From the NCBI RefSeq assembly GCF_013415115.1, contig NZ_JACCDD010000001.1, forward strand, positions 682,001-746,000: 64,000 bases of DNA. Reading direction: 5' to 3'. This DNA is from Vreelandella zhaodongensis (GTDB taxonomy: Bacteria; Pseudomonadota; Gammaproteobacteria; Pseudomonadales; Halomonadaceae). Shown in pieces: positions 1-8,058 of the stretch; positions within the stretch are counted from its first letter, which is position 1, and the number at the start of each line of letters is the position of its first letter. The notes under the pieces were generated by a model. The model was not told the origin of the DNA and made no database searches. It saw nothing but the letters and a program-made list of their open reading frames with translations. A program made the position numbers and the translations under genes.

Positions 1-2484
1 GAACTCTGTCCGGATATTGTCAGGATCGTTCCATACTCGTACGACACCCAGCATCTCTTTACTACCATCATCATGCTGATGCTCGGCGATAAAGGCCATT
101 TGTCGATCGTAATTAATATGCGAAAGAATCGATAAATCCCGCTGGGTGAGGCTAGATTTGTTGTGGAAGTATCGAAAACGAATACTCTCCTCTGATAGCT
201 GGCGGTGAAAGGTTGTGATGAGTGGTGCATCTTCGGCCCTGATGGGGCGAACCTCTACCCGCCAGCCATTCTTGAGTGTTACCCATTCACGCAACTCTTC
301 GGGATAAGGCATGATGGCAAAACGCGCTGGTGTGCCTAAGTCCATCGCAAAATCCACCGCTAACATCCCATCGCGATTTAACAACAACGGGTTAAGCTCC
401 AGCCCTCTCAAGTCACCCAGGTCAGACGCCATTTGAGACAACTTGACCAGAAGCTGGCAAAGCCGCTGAATATCCCGCTCGGGATCAGCTGAGTGCTCAC
501 GTATCAATGAGGCCGCATGGGTTCTACCCACCACATCTGCCGCCAGACTCATATTGAGTGGTGGCAAGGCGATCTGACGATCCGCCAGTACGTTCACTTT
601 GTAGCCGCCTATCCCAAAAACGATGAGCGGGCCGAACACAGGATCACGCGTGATACCTGCGCAAATCTGCATTGAATGCTTGCCTCGCTGCATGGGCTGC
701 AGGCAGTACTCACGGATCGCATACTCAGGAAACTTCTCACGTACCTTATCACCTAGCTGCCGAATGCCTTCGGCAATTTGTTCTGGGGTTTCTAGATCCT
801 GAAGCAGCCCAGCGGAAATTTTATGAGGGTGCTTGCGGTACCGGTAAGGCCGGCAGTTGCCTTCGTGGATGACTTTCAGCGCTTTAGGACCTGGAAAGTG
901 GTCCGCCATCGCTAACGCCTCTTCAGGGCTCGCTAGATAGATACTGGGGGCGGCAGGAATGCCATAGGCTTCCAGCACTTGAGCTGTTTCAGAATGGGTC
1001 AGCGTTTGCCTACCCTGGCTCTTGGCATTTTTAATCAGCGCGCGGCATTCAGCGCGTATCTCAGGGCTTGTAGAAAACGGCAGACTAGGCGGTATTTCGT
1101 GCAACAGTGCTTGCACACGCTGATAGTCCACCATATGCATAAACGCTTTCACCGCCTTCTCAGGAGATGTATAAGTGGGAATACCCGCCAGGTTACAAAC
1201 GTGCCTAGCACTCAAGGCTTCTTTCAATCCCATCCAGCTAGTGAGCAAATTACGCTTGAAGGTTTTTCGGTGATCAATCAGCGCCTGGGCGGTAGCCAGC
1301 GAAGGGGCTAAGCGAGTCGGTGCGTGAACGACAAGGACGGCATCGACATTCGGATCAGCAGTGACAATTTTCAACGCCTCAACAAAACGCTCTGGCGTTG
1401 CGTTGCCTCCCAAATCCACTGGATTTTCACCTGGCTTGCTCATGTCCACCTGGCTTTTATGCAACACACGTTGCGTCTCTTCAGTAAACTCCGCCAGTTT
1501 ACCGCCAGCGCTAATCAGTTTGTCGATCGCTAGCATGGCAGGCCCTAAGCCATTGGAGACAATCGCCAATCGATCACCGCGAAGAGGCTTCATTCGCGAT
1601 AAGGTTTCAAGAGCATCCAGCAGTTCATCATAATCATTAACGCGAACGACACCAGCACGGGCAAAGGCTGCGTCAAACACCACGTCACGATTAGCAATAC
1701 CTGGGGTGGGTGCCATACCCGAAATATCTGACTGCGGCGTACGCCCACTCTTAATGGCGACGACAAGACGGTTACGCGACGCATCGCGCACGGAGGTCAT
1801 AAAATGCTGAGCATCCATCACACGCTCAAGGTGCAGCAGAATAGCTTGCGCTGGCGAAAACTGATTCACATAGTCAATCAAATCTGGCAGCAGCACATCG
1901 ACACTGTCACCCACTGTAATCAAGTGTGAAAAGCCAACATCTCGACCAGCGGCCCAATCAATCATGGCATTTGCCAACATGCCCGACTGGCCCAGATAGG
2001 CCACCTTACCCGCTTGTACTGGCTGACTGGCATAGGAAGCATTCAATTTCTTGCCTGGTACAATCAGCCCCATGCACTCTGGCCCTAACACTCTAATGCC
2101 CGACTCTCTGGCTGACTGCAGCATTCGCTGCCTAATAGAGCCCTTATTGCCAGTTTCACGATCAAGATAAGCACCACCGGAAAGCACCAGAGCAGCCTTA
2201 ACGCCAAATTGGCCAAGTTTTCTAATAAGGCTAGGTACACCATCGATAGGAGAGCAAATAACCGCTAGATCAGGTACTTCTGGTAAATCATTAACGCTGC
2301 GAACACAGTCAACGCCAAATACCGTGTCATAACCTCTTAAGTTAACCGCCCATAGCTTTCCTCTAAAGCCACCCTCTTGAAGGTTATTAAGCACCAAACC
2401 ACCGAGCGACGCTGGTTTTTCAGAGGCACCGAACACCGCCAATGTGCGCGGTTCGAAAAAATGATGCAAAAAGCGTGTGCTCAC
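1..2484 (-). CDS. pat: Bifunctional ADP-forming acyl-CoA synthetase-like / GNAT protein lysine acetyltransferase (Pat/YfiQ type), 3' end outside the window
   Basis: Reading the minus strand from 2484 gives an open frame of 828 codons that runs off the left edge. It starts with a CoA-binding domain (LAVFGASEKP near residue 15), continues through a succinyl-CoA-ligase-like domain and an ATP-grasp domain, and enters a GNAT domain at about residue 740 (VRPIRAEDAPL). This order is that of Pat/PatZ, which acetylates lysines such as the active-site lysine of acyl-CoA synthetases. About 60 residues are missing compared with the roughly 890-residue family. I chose the GTG at 2484 because AGAGGAG lies 8 bases upstream; an in-frame ATG at 2508 has no such site. 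The phospho-histidine of active ADP-forming synthetases (S-H-T-G-A) is proline 259 here, so the ligase part is probably not catalytic, as reported for other Pat proteins. The gene is divergent from the deacetylase-family gene at 2591. Confidence 0.9.
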   Translation of the reverse strand, partial: MSTRFLHHFFEPRTLAVFGASEKPASLGGLVLNNLQEGGFRGKLWAVNLRGYDTVFGVDCVRSVNDLPEVPDLAVICSPIDGVPSLIRKLGQFGVKAALVLSGGAYLDRETGNKGSIRQRMLQSARESGIRVLGPECMGLIVPGKKLNASYASQPVQAGKVAYLGQSGMLANAMIDWAAGRDVGFSHLITVGDSVDVLLPDLIDYVNQFSPAQAILLHLERVMDAQHFMTSVRDASRNRLVVAIKSGRTPQSDISGMAPTPGIANRDVVFDAAFARAGVVRVNDYDELLDALETLSRMKPLRGDRLAIVSNGLGPAMLAIDKLISAGGKLAEFTEETQRVLHKSQVDMSKPGENPVDLGGNATPERFVEALKIVTADPNVDAVLVVHAPTRLAPSLATAQALIDHRKTFKRNLLTSWMGLKEALSARHVCNLAGIPTYTSPEKAVKAFMHMVDYQRVQALLHEIPPSLPFSTSPEIRAECRALIKNAKSQGRQTLTHSETAQVLEAYGIPAAPSIYLASPEEALAMADHFPGPKALKVIHEGNCRPYRYRKHPHKISAGLLQDLETPEQIAEGIRQLGDKVREKFPEYAIREYCLQPMQRGKHSMQICAGITRDPVFGPLIVFGIGGYKVNVLADRQIALPPLNMSLAADVVGRTHAASLIREHSADPERDIQRLCQLLVKLSQMASDLGDLRGLELNPLLLNRDGMLAVDFAMDLGTPARFAIMPYPEELREWVTLKNGWRVEVRPIRAEDAPLITTFHRQLSEESIRFRYFHNKSSLTQRDLSILSHINYDRQMAFIAEHQHDDGSKEMLGVVRVWNDPDNIRTEF

Positions 2485-2590
2485 GTATGCGTCTCCTCTG
2501 AAATTCATCACCGCGGTGTACGACTTATTGACACTGTCCCGCAAGCGTCCGAGACGATTAAGGTAGCCTTATTATCATCGGAGCGCTTGC
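2485..2590. promoter_or_regulatory. Divergent intergenic region between the acetyltransferase and deacetylase genes
   Basis: These 106 bases separate two genes read in opposite directions, so both promoters must lie here or inside the genes. It also contains the AGAGGAG ribosome binding site of the leftward gene. I could not pick convincing -35/-10 pairs by eye. Confidence 0.4.
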
Positions 2591-3532
2591 ATGATCACTG
2601 CCTACCTTACCCACCCAGACTGCGCATTGCACCATATGGGGCCTGAACACCCTGAAAACCCACAGCGGCTTGAGGCTATTCGTGCGCGCCTATCCCTTGC
2701 TGGCCTCCTTCAACAAACCATGCAGGCTGATGCTAAAGAGGCCTGTGATGAGGCGCTCGCTAGAGTACACCCAATAAGACATATTAATGCATTGCAGAAG
2801 TGTGTGCCTAAGGAAGGCATCGTAACGCTTGATAGCGATACCATGATGAATCCTGATAGCTTAAAAGCCGCGCGAGTTGCCGCCGGAGCCGTGATCCGCG
2901 GGGTCGATCAAGTCTTCAAACGACAGGCTGACAACGTTTTTTGTGCAGTGCGACCGCCTGGGCACCATGCCGAAGCAGCCGACGCGATGGGATTTTGCTT
3001 TTATAACAATATTGCCGTGGGCGCCGCTCATGCTAAAGCGAAGTATGGTGCTAAGCGCATTGCGATACTCGACTTCGATGTTCACCAGTGCAACGGCACT
3101 ATCGATATCTTCAAGAACGATCCTGAGGTGCTAATTTGCACCAGTTTCCAGTATCCATTTTACCCGTGGCGCTATTTACGCAGTGAATGGCAAAATGTGG
3201 TGAATACGCCGCTGGAAGTAGGTACTGACAGCACTGAATTTAGGCGCATTATCGAGCGACAGTGGCTCCCTGCTCTGCACGCCTTTAAACCTGATTTAGT
3301 CATGCTATCTGCCGGTTTTGATGCCCACCGCGACGATCCCATGGGTGATGTTTGCCTGGAGGATGAAGATTTTTACTGGGTGACGCACTTAGCAATGGAG
3401 ATTGCGGCTCTCTATGCAGAAAACCGCGTGGTTTCAGTACTCGAGGGGGGATATAACCCAAAAACACTCGCTAGCGGTGCAGAGGCTCACTTAAAAGCGT
3501 TGCTGGGCCTGCCCTTTACGGATGTTCCGTGA
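2591..3532 (+). CDS. Histone deacetylase family protein (class II-like amidohydrolase)
   Basis: The 313-residue product has the arginase/deacetylase fold signature: tandem histidines H125-H126 in PPGHHAE, the zinc ligands D163 and H165 in DFDVHQCNGT, the third ligand D244 in SAGFDAHRDD, and the transition-state tyrosine Y288 in LEGGYNP. Bacterial members remove acetyl groups from lysines, polyamines or other amides; the substrate cannot be read from the sequence. The usual DVHHGNGT motif is DVHQCNGT here, a change next to, but not at, the metal ligands. It is divergent from the Pat-type acetyltransferase and followed, 115 bases on, by an XRE-cupin regulator in the same direction. Either protein deacetylation (AcuC-like) or acetylpolyamine hydrolysis would fit. 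Confidence 0.9.
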   Translation: MITAYLTHPDCALHHMGPEHPENPQRLEAIRARLSLAGLLQQTMQADAKEACDEALARVHPIRHINALQKCVPKEGIVTLDSDTMMNPDSLKAARVAAGAVIRGVDQVFKRQADNVFCAVRPPGHHAEAADAMGFCFYNNIAVGAAHAKAKYGAKRIAILDFDVHQCNGTIDIFKNDPEVLICTSFQYPFYPWRYLRSEWQNVVNTPLEVGTDSTEFRRIIERQWLPALHAFKPDLVMLSAGFDAHRDDPMGDVCLEDEDFYWVTHLAMEIAALYAENRVVSVLEGGYNPKTLASGAEAHLKALLGLPFTDVP

Positions 3533-3647
3533 CCGAGGTCAACATCCACTGCGAGCAGTGTCGCTAGCGGCTTTGATACTGCACGACTGTAGTGCTCGAC
3601 GATTGTGATAACATGCGGTTTTATTGACGTTTACTCACGTGATTTTT

Positions 3648-4280
3648 ATGACCGCTACTACTGAAGAGCATGCTGCGCTGCGCATTGCCTCGGGGCGCAA
3701 GCCCTTTGTTGAACCATTACGTTTGGGTGAACGCTTAAAACAGATTCGCCTGGCAAACCAGTGGACACTGGAAGACGTTAGCCAGCGCACGGGCTTGGCA
3801 CGCTCAACGCTTTCCAAGATCGAAAACGACCAAGTGTCGCCTACCTTTAGCGTCGTTCAAAAACTGATTACCGGACTGAACATCGACCTGCCTCAACTAT
3901 TTACGCCGCCCAAGCGTGAGCGCTATACCATGGGGCGTAGAGACCTTACCCGCAAAGGCAAAGGCCAGCTGCACCCTACTCCCACGTATGAGCATGAGCT
4001 ACTCGGGCATCAACTTGCCCAAAAGCGCATGATCCCGTTTAAAACCATTGTAAGAGCACGCAGTTTTGATGAGTATCAACAGTGGGTACGCCATGACGGT
4101 GAGGAGTTTCTGATGATCTTGCAGGGCGATATCATGCTCTATACGGAGTTTTATGCACCACTGGTGTTAGCCGAAGGCGATAGTATTTATTTCGATAGTG
4201 ATATGGGCCACGCGTTGGTATCTACCAGCCCTGAAGATGCCGTCGTGCTTTCCGTTTGCACTCGGGGAGACCTCGTCTAG
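3648..4280 (+). CDS. XRE-family transcriptional regulator with C-terminal cupin domain
   Basis: The 210-residue product has an XRE helix-turn-helix at about residues 20-75 (RLGERLKQIRLANQ, then STLSKIENDQVSPT) and a cupin-like beta-barrel at the C-terminus (GEEFLMILQGDIMLY, later GDSIYFDSDMGHAL). Regulators of this build include PuuR-type and other small-metabolite sensors, where the cupin binds the ligand. The frame can be extended to a TTG at 3624, but nothing resembling a ribosome binding site favours it, so I use the ATG at 3648; this is uncertain. Its position just after the deacetylase-family gene makes that gene a plausible target, which is an inference. Confidence 0.82.
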   Translation: MTATTEEHAALRIASGRKPFVEPLRLGERLKQIRLANQWTLEDVSQRTGLARSTLSKIENDQVSPTFSVVQKLITGLNIDLPQLFTPPKRERYTMGRRDLTRKGKGQLHPTPTYEHELLGHQLAQKRMIPFKTIVRARSFDEYQQWVRHDGEEFLMILQGDIMLYTEFYAPLVLAEGDSIYFDSDMGHALVSTSPEDAVVLSVCTRGDLV

Positions 4281-4286
4281 CTGCAG

Positions 4287-4637
4287 CTATAAACAGTTAG
4301 TAGGTTTGGGCAACCCTGCTATACGTGCAATGCGTTTAGGTGGGCTGCCTGGAAACAGCGACATTAAATATATCGAGCGCCCTTTTTCATCTCCCAGTGC
4401 TTGCTGGGTTGCTTTCACCAAAGGGCGCATAGCGGGTGCCATTTCATAGCGGGCATAAAAATCACGTACCACCTGAATAATTTCCCAGTGCTGATCTGTG
4501 AGGGTTAACCCTTCTTCTTCGGCAAGTAAACTAGCAACCTCAACATCCCACTGCTCCTGTTTAACCAGGTATCCTTCAGGGTCGAGTTTAATATTTTTCG
4601 GGAAATCAAGATAACGGTATAATGTTTGGTCATTCAT
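4287..4637 (-). CDS. tusE: TusE sulfurtransferase (DsrC family)
   Basis: The 116-residue protein matches the DsrC/TusE family over its full length, with DPEGYL near the N-terminus, HWEIIQVVRDFY in the middle and the C-terminal arm AGLPKPTNCL, whose penultimate cysteine carries the persulfide. TusE takes sulfur from the TusBCD complex and passes it to MnmA for 2-thiouridine formation at the wobble position of tRNAs. It is the last gene of a tusDCBE operon. I use the ATG at 4637, two bases after the tusB stop codon; an upstream ATG at 4664 lies inside tusB and would add nine residues not typical of the family. Confidence 0.9.
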   Translation of the reverse strand: MNDQTLYRYLDFPKNIKLDPEGYLVKQEQWDVEVASLLAEEEGLTLTDQHWEIIQVVRDFYARYEMAPAMRPLVKATQQALGDEKGRSIYLMSLFPGSPPKRIARIAGLPKPTNCL

Positions 4638-4638
4638 A

Positions 4639-4926
4639 TCAGTACCAAGAAATGATGCGTTCATTTTGTTCAGTTAACTCAACAAAACCATCCATCTCGA
4701 CCAGGGGCAGGCCTTTTACATTTGCAAGTGAGTAGACGCCTCTAGAGACAGCATCCTCGGCCAATAAAAAAACAGCAGCTGAACTGACAGTCCAACCCTG
4801 CCAGTCAGGGTAAAGCACTGCTTGAACGGCATCTTCGATGAGCAATACCGTATCATCGGCACTCAGCGCTAAAAGAAGCTGTTTTGCCGCATCACTATGG
4901 GGCGGTTTGTTCAGAATATGTAGCAT
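4639..4926 (-). CDS. tusB: TusB sulfur relay protein (DsrH family)
   Basis: A 95-residue DsrH/TusB-like protein starting MLHILNKPP and ending IISWY, the usual size and C-terminal style of the family. TusB is a non-catalytic subunit of the TusBCD heterohexamer, which moves sulfur from TusA to TusE during tRNA 2-thiolation. It lies 13 bases after tusC and its end touches tusE, so the four genes are almost certainly one transcript. Small DsrE-fold proteins are weakly conserved; the call rests on gene order as much as on sequence. Confidence 0.85.
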   Translation of the reverse strand: MLHILNKPPHSDAAKQLLLALSADDTVLLIEDAVQAVLYPDWQGWTVSSAAVFLLAEDAVSRGVYSLANVKGLPLVEMDGFVELTEQNERIISWY

Positions 4927-4939
4927 CTAGACCCCCCTA

Positions 4940-5305
4940 TTAAAAATTGAGTACAGACGCGTAGCGCTGGAATAGGCTAGGCAGCTCTGACGTCGGTATG
5001 ACGGTAACGCCTTCAACAAGTTGATCCGAGGTGATATTGAACGCTTGCAGCGTCTCTGCCGGCACCAACAGATTTTCAATATCGTACATTTCCAACATAT
5101 CGATGGTAGGCAACGTGGCTTTTTGGCCCGGTGCGCCCACCGTTTGCTCTTTGAGGAGTGCTAACACCCCTTGCCCTAAAAACAACAGACTAACGGAGCC
5201 CCCAAAAGCAGCGGTGACTAAGGCAACGTCTAACCCTTCCCGTAACTGATTCGAACTGTAGGGTGCATGGCGAATAACAACGAGGCGTTCATTTTCTCTA
5301 GTCAT
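4940..5305 (-). CDS. tusC: TusC sulfur relay protein (DsrF family)
   Basis: The 121-residue product belongs to the DsrE/F fold: an N-terminal beta strand and turn (VVIRHAPYSSNQLREGLDVAL), then a hydrophobic core segment (VSLLFLGQGVLALL). TusC is a structural subunit of TusBCD and has no catalytic cysteine; none is seen at the equivalent place here. It sits between tusD and tusB with gaps of 9 and 13 bases, consistent with one operon. Confidence 0.87.
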   Translation of the reverse strand: MTRENERLVVIRHAPYSSNQLREGLDVALVTAAFGGSVSLLFLGQGVLALLKEQTVGAPGQKATLPTIDMLEMYDIENLLVPAETLQAFNITSDQLVEGVTVIPTSELPSLFQRYASVLNF

Positions 5306-5314
5306 TCGTGGCTC

Positions 5315-5707
5315 CTAGGCAAACGTCATAAAGCGATCACAGCGCTGCTGCAGTTCAAGCAACTGCCCCAAGCCTGTTAGCTCAAAAGGAGCTTCAATAT
5401 TGAAATTTACCAAACCATGTCGCTTTGCTTCTAGCTCGCTCATCAAGCCACGGCGTAATGCGGCCGCAATACATACATCTAACGCAACATTGTGCTGTTG
5501 GTGTAGCTCAATCCATGCCTCGCGCATATTGAGCTCATCTTGTGGGGGGGTCATCAAGCTGGACGCATTATGAACGCCATCCTGATAGAAAAAAATGCCG
5601 GCAATACGATGTCCTTTACTTAGCACCGCACTTGCGAACCGCAGCGCAGAATGTGGAGCAGCACTACTGTAAGGTGCCCCCATGATCAATAAACCATACT
5701 CCATCAC
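5315..5707 (-). CDS. tusD: TusD sulfurtransferase (DsrE family)
   Basis: The 130-residue product is close to TusD along its length: the GAPYSS turn near the N-terminus, GIFFYQDGVHNAS in the middle, and the catalytic cysteine in DVCIAAALRRG at about residue 78. TusD accepts persulfide sulfur from TusA and hands it to TusE. It is the first gene of the operon. Two methionines open the frame (5707 and 5704), so the start may be one codon shorter. The promoter should lie in the 77 bases before it, which also hold the terminator of the upstream gene. Confidence 0.9.
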   Translation of the reverse strand: MMEYGLLIMGAPYSSAAPHSALRFASAVLSKGHRIAGIFFYQDGVHNASSLMTPPQDELNMREAWIELHQQHNVALDVCIAAALRRGLMSELEAKRHGLVNFNIEAPFELTGLGQLLELQQRCDRFMTFA

Positions 5708-5729
5708 GTTATCTCGTACACTGTTGCCA

Positions 5730-5761
5730 TAAAAAAACAGACCCTACCAAGTAGGGCCTGT
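5730..5761 (-). terminator. Rho-independent terminator after the Bax-inhibitor-like gene
   Basis: Read on the minus strand, the stem CAGGCCCTAC / GTAGGGTCTG (5738-5760) with loop TTG is followed directly by seven Ts. It lies 25 bases past the stop of the gene ending at 5785 and separates it from tusD. Confidence 0.8.
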
Positions 5762-5784
5762 TATGAAGTGTGCTACCGGTTTGA

Positions 5785-6465
5785 TCAGTCGTTGCTCATA
5801 ATACCTAGTATCGAGAGGAGGCTGATGAACAGGTTGTAGATAGACACATAGAGAGTAACGGTTGCGAGGATGTAATTAGTCTCTCCAGCCCGGTGAATAA
5901 TTTCACTGGTTTGGTAGAGAATAGCTGCTGATGCAAACAGTACAAAGCCAGCGGAAACCATCAATGACAGCGCTGGGATGTTAAAGATCAGCCCGGCCAC
6001 CATGGCCAAAATCAGCACAATGGCACCCGCCATTAGGAAGTTACCTAAAAAGCTGAAGTCTTTCTTGGTGGTTAATGCAACCGCAGAGAGGCCAATAAAG
6101 GTTAGGCCAGTCATTGCCAGGGCGTTCATGATCAAGGCACCACCATTAGGCAGTGTCAGGTACGCCGAAATAATCGGGCCAAGGGTGAAGCCCATAAACC
6201 CAGTGAAGGCGAATGTGGTCAACAAACCAGTGGCTGAGTTAGCGGTTTTATGTACCAAGAACATCAAGCCATAGGCACCAATGAAGAACACGAATATGTT
6301 CATCCGTTGGATGCCAAGTGCCATAGACGCACCAGCCATGACGGCAGAAAAAAGCAGCGTCATTGCTAGTAGCGCGTAGGTGTTACGCAATACTTTGTTG
6401 GCGCTTACGCTGCTGACCGCACTGTGATCCTGCGTTCTTACCGTGTTTGAATCGTTAAAAGCCAT
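5785..6465 (-). CDS. Bax inhibitor-1/YccA family membrane protein
   Basis: The 226-residue protein has a short polar N-terminus (about 25 residues) followed by seven hydrophobic segments starting near residue 28, and the C-terminal segment YVSIYNLFISLLSILGI typical of the BI-1/TMBIM family (E. coli YccA, YbhL). YccA interacts with the FtsH protease; several family members are calcium or proton leak channels. AGGGAG lies 8 bases before the ATG. The gene stands directly upstream of tusDCBE, an arrangement also known from other gammaproteobacteria, but the terminator between them argues for separate transcripts. Confidence 0.88.
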   Translation of the reverse strand: MAFNDSNTVRTQDHSAVSSVSANKVLRNTYALLAMTLLFSAVMAGASMALGIQRMNIFVFFIGAYGLMFLVHKTANSATGLLTTFAFTGFMGFTLGPIISAYLTLPNGGALIMNALAMTGLTFIGLSAVALTTKKDFSFLGNFLMAGAIVLILAMVAGLIFNIPALSLMVSAGFVLFASAAILYQTSEIIHRAGETNYILATVTLYVSIYNLFISLLSILGIMSND

Positions 6466-6713
6466 GAATCTATGCTCCCTAATGATAATACTAACAACGG
6501 ACTAGGATGCCGTTACCAAGTTCCAGACGCAAGTATTTGTCTTCCACGCAAGCAGTAATTTTTCAGGTGTCGTCGTCTCTTGAGTTGATGATGCTTAACA
6601 TTGTACATCCAATGAGACATCGAAAGGCGCTATAAAATTCCCACGTCCCTCACCAATTCACCACTACGTCAGGTCAGATTCAATCACTTTTATGCCATCC
6701 ATTGGCGGTTTAA

Positions 6714-6884
6714 CTATGAATGGGAGCCAGGTAGATCATCGCCCTCTTCTTCTTTGTTCGGCGCGAGCTGGGTTGAAGTAATCTGGCGAGCATCCTGAGC
6801 ATTATAGAATCGAGCATCAATGGCACTCAGTACCGCCAACTGCGCAAATAGAACTGCAAAACAGATAACAAGGCCTTTTAACAT
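6714..6884 (-). CDS. Small hypothetical membrane or secreted protein, 56 residues
   Basis: A short minus-strand frame starts with ATG at 6884, preceded by AAGGA with a 9-base spacer, and ends at TAG at 6714. The product has one N-terminal hydrophobic segment (LKGLVICFAVLFAQLAVLS) followed by a polar, acidic tail (NKEEEGDDLPGS). This is the profile of a small single-pass membrane protein or a secreted peptide with uncleaved signal. I do not recognise it. The good ribosome binding site and sensible amino acid composition support it; there is no operon context. The remaining 248 bases up to 6465 show nothing I can name. Confidence 0.5.
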   Translation of the reverse strand: MLKGLVICFAVLFAQLAVLSAIDARFYNAQDARQITSTQLAPNKEEEGDDLPGSHS

Positions 6885-6996
6885 GCTCGGACGTCCTTAG
6901 TAGGCTAACAACTTTTTCGTTGTAAACGAATAATAGTCCTCATCGGACAGAAAGCAACGGGCTACGAAAAAAATTTATCGGCTCTAGACTGGTACC

Positions 6997-8010
6997 TTAG
7001 TGGCGTTCAATGGGAAACTCTTCAGTATCTATATCACCTTGCTGAGAATCGTTGTAGCGAGCGCCAGCCACCTGTTCAGGCAACATCATACCGTTGAGCT
7101 GAGTCACCGTTGCATCGTCTAACACAATCGTTTCAGCCAGTAAGTTCTCTCGTAGATGCGCCACTGAGCAGGTGCCCGGAATGGGAACGATATGACGGCC
7201 CTGAGCTTTTAACCATGCCAGCGCCAGCTGAGCTGATGACATCCCTAAGCGGGCAGCATGAGCGTTAAAGTCTGCCAGCAAGGACAGATTATGAGGTAGA
7301 TTTTCTTTGCTAAACCGTGGCATTCCAGCACGCATATCGCCAGATGCCCATAGCGTATTTTCTTGCACTGAACCGGTCAAAAAACCACGCCCTAGCGGGC
7401 TAAACGCCACCAAGGCTATATCAAGCTCAGCACACGCCTGCTTCAAGGCAATCTCCGGATTACGTGTCCAAAGTGAGTACTCTGACTGTACCGCCGCCAC
7501 TGAGTATTCAGCGTTACCTTTACGAAGTGTCTCTGCCGATATCTCAGATAAACCAACCGCGCCAATTTTGCCTTCATCTACAAGCCGGCCAAGAGCCCCC
7601 ACACTCTCTTGAATAGGAACGTTGCGATCTAGGCGGTGCAGATAGTAGATATCCAGATGATCCGTTTTCAGTCGTGCCAGGCTTTCCTCGCACTGGCGGC
7701 GCAGCGTGTTAGGGCGACCATTGATCACGCGTTTCCCCGTTTCTGCATCTAATGCCATTCCACACTTACTGGCGAGAAACAGTTGGCGTCTTTTTGTCTT
7801 TAAAGCGAGCCCCAACAGCCGCTCATTTGCTGTTCCACCATAGAGAGTCGCCGTATCAAAATGGCGGTATCCCATGTCGAAAGCTTCTTCCAGAACCCGA
7901 AGCGCCTCTGTTTCTGGCACATGCTGTCCATAGCCATTGGAAAGGTTCATGCATCCCAAACCAATACGAGGAGAAGAGACATCGTTTAATCGGTCGAAAA
8001 ACGCGGACAT
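6997..8010 (-). CDS. Aldo/keto reductase
   Basis: A 337-residue TIM-barrel oxidoreductase of the aldo/keto reductase superfamily. The catalytic tetrad is visible: Asp in RHFDTATLYGG (about residue 53), Tyr in the same stretch, Lys in FLASKCG (about 82), His in IYYLHRLD (about 125). The NADPH-binding end reads VPIPGTCSVAHLRENL. Members of this class reduce aldehydes or ketones with NADPH; this one resembles the YakC/YajO-like group that attacks small aldehydes, but the substrate is not predictable. It lies 48 bases after the frameshifted hydrolase gene on the same strand and might share its transcript. Confidence 0.9.
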   Translation of the reverse strand: MSAFFDRLNDVSSPRIGLGCMNLSNGYGQHVPETEALRVLEEAFDMGYRHFDTATLYGGTANERLLGLALKTKRRQLFLASKCGMALDAETGKRVINGRPNTLRRQCEESLARLKTDHLDIYYLHRLDRNVPIQESVGALGRLVDEGKIGAVGLSEISAETLRKGNAEYSVAAVQSEYSLWTRNPEIALKQACAELDIALVAFSPLGRGFLTGSVQENTLWASGDMRAGMPRFSKENLPHNLSLLADFNAHAARLGMSSAQLALAWLKAQGRHIVPIPGTCSVAHLRENLLAETIVLDDATVTQLNGMMLPEQVAGARYNDSQQGDIDTEEFPIERH

Positions 8011-8058
8011 AGCAACCTCTGAGTCATTGACGTTAATTATGATATTGGTGCTTCGGCG

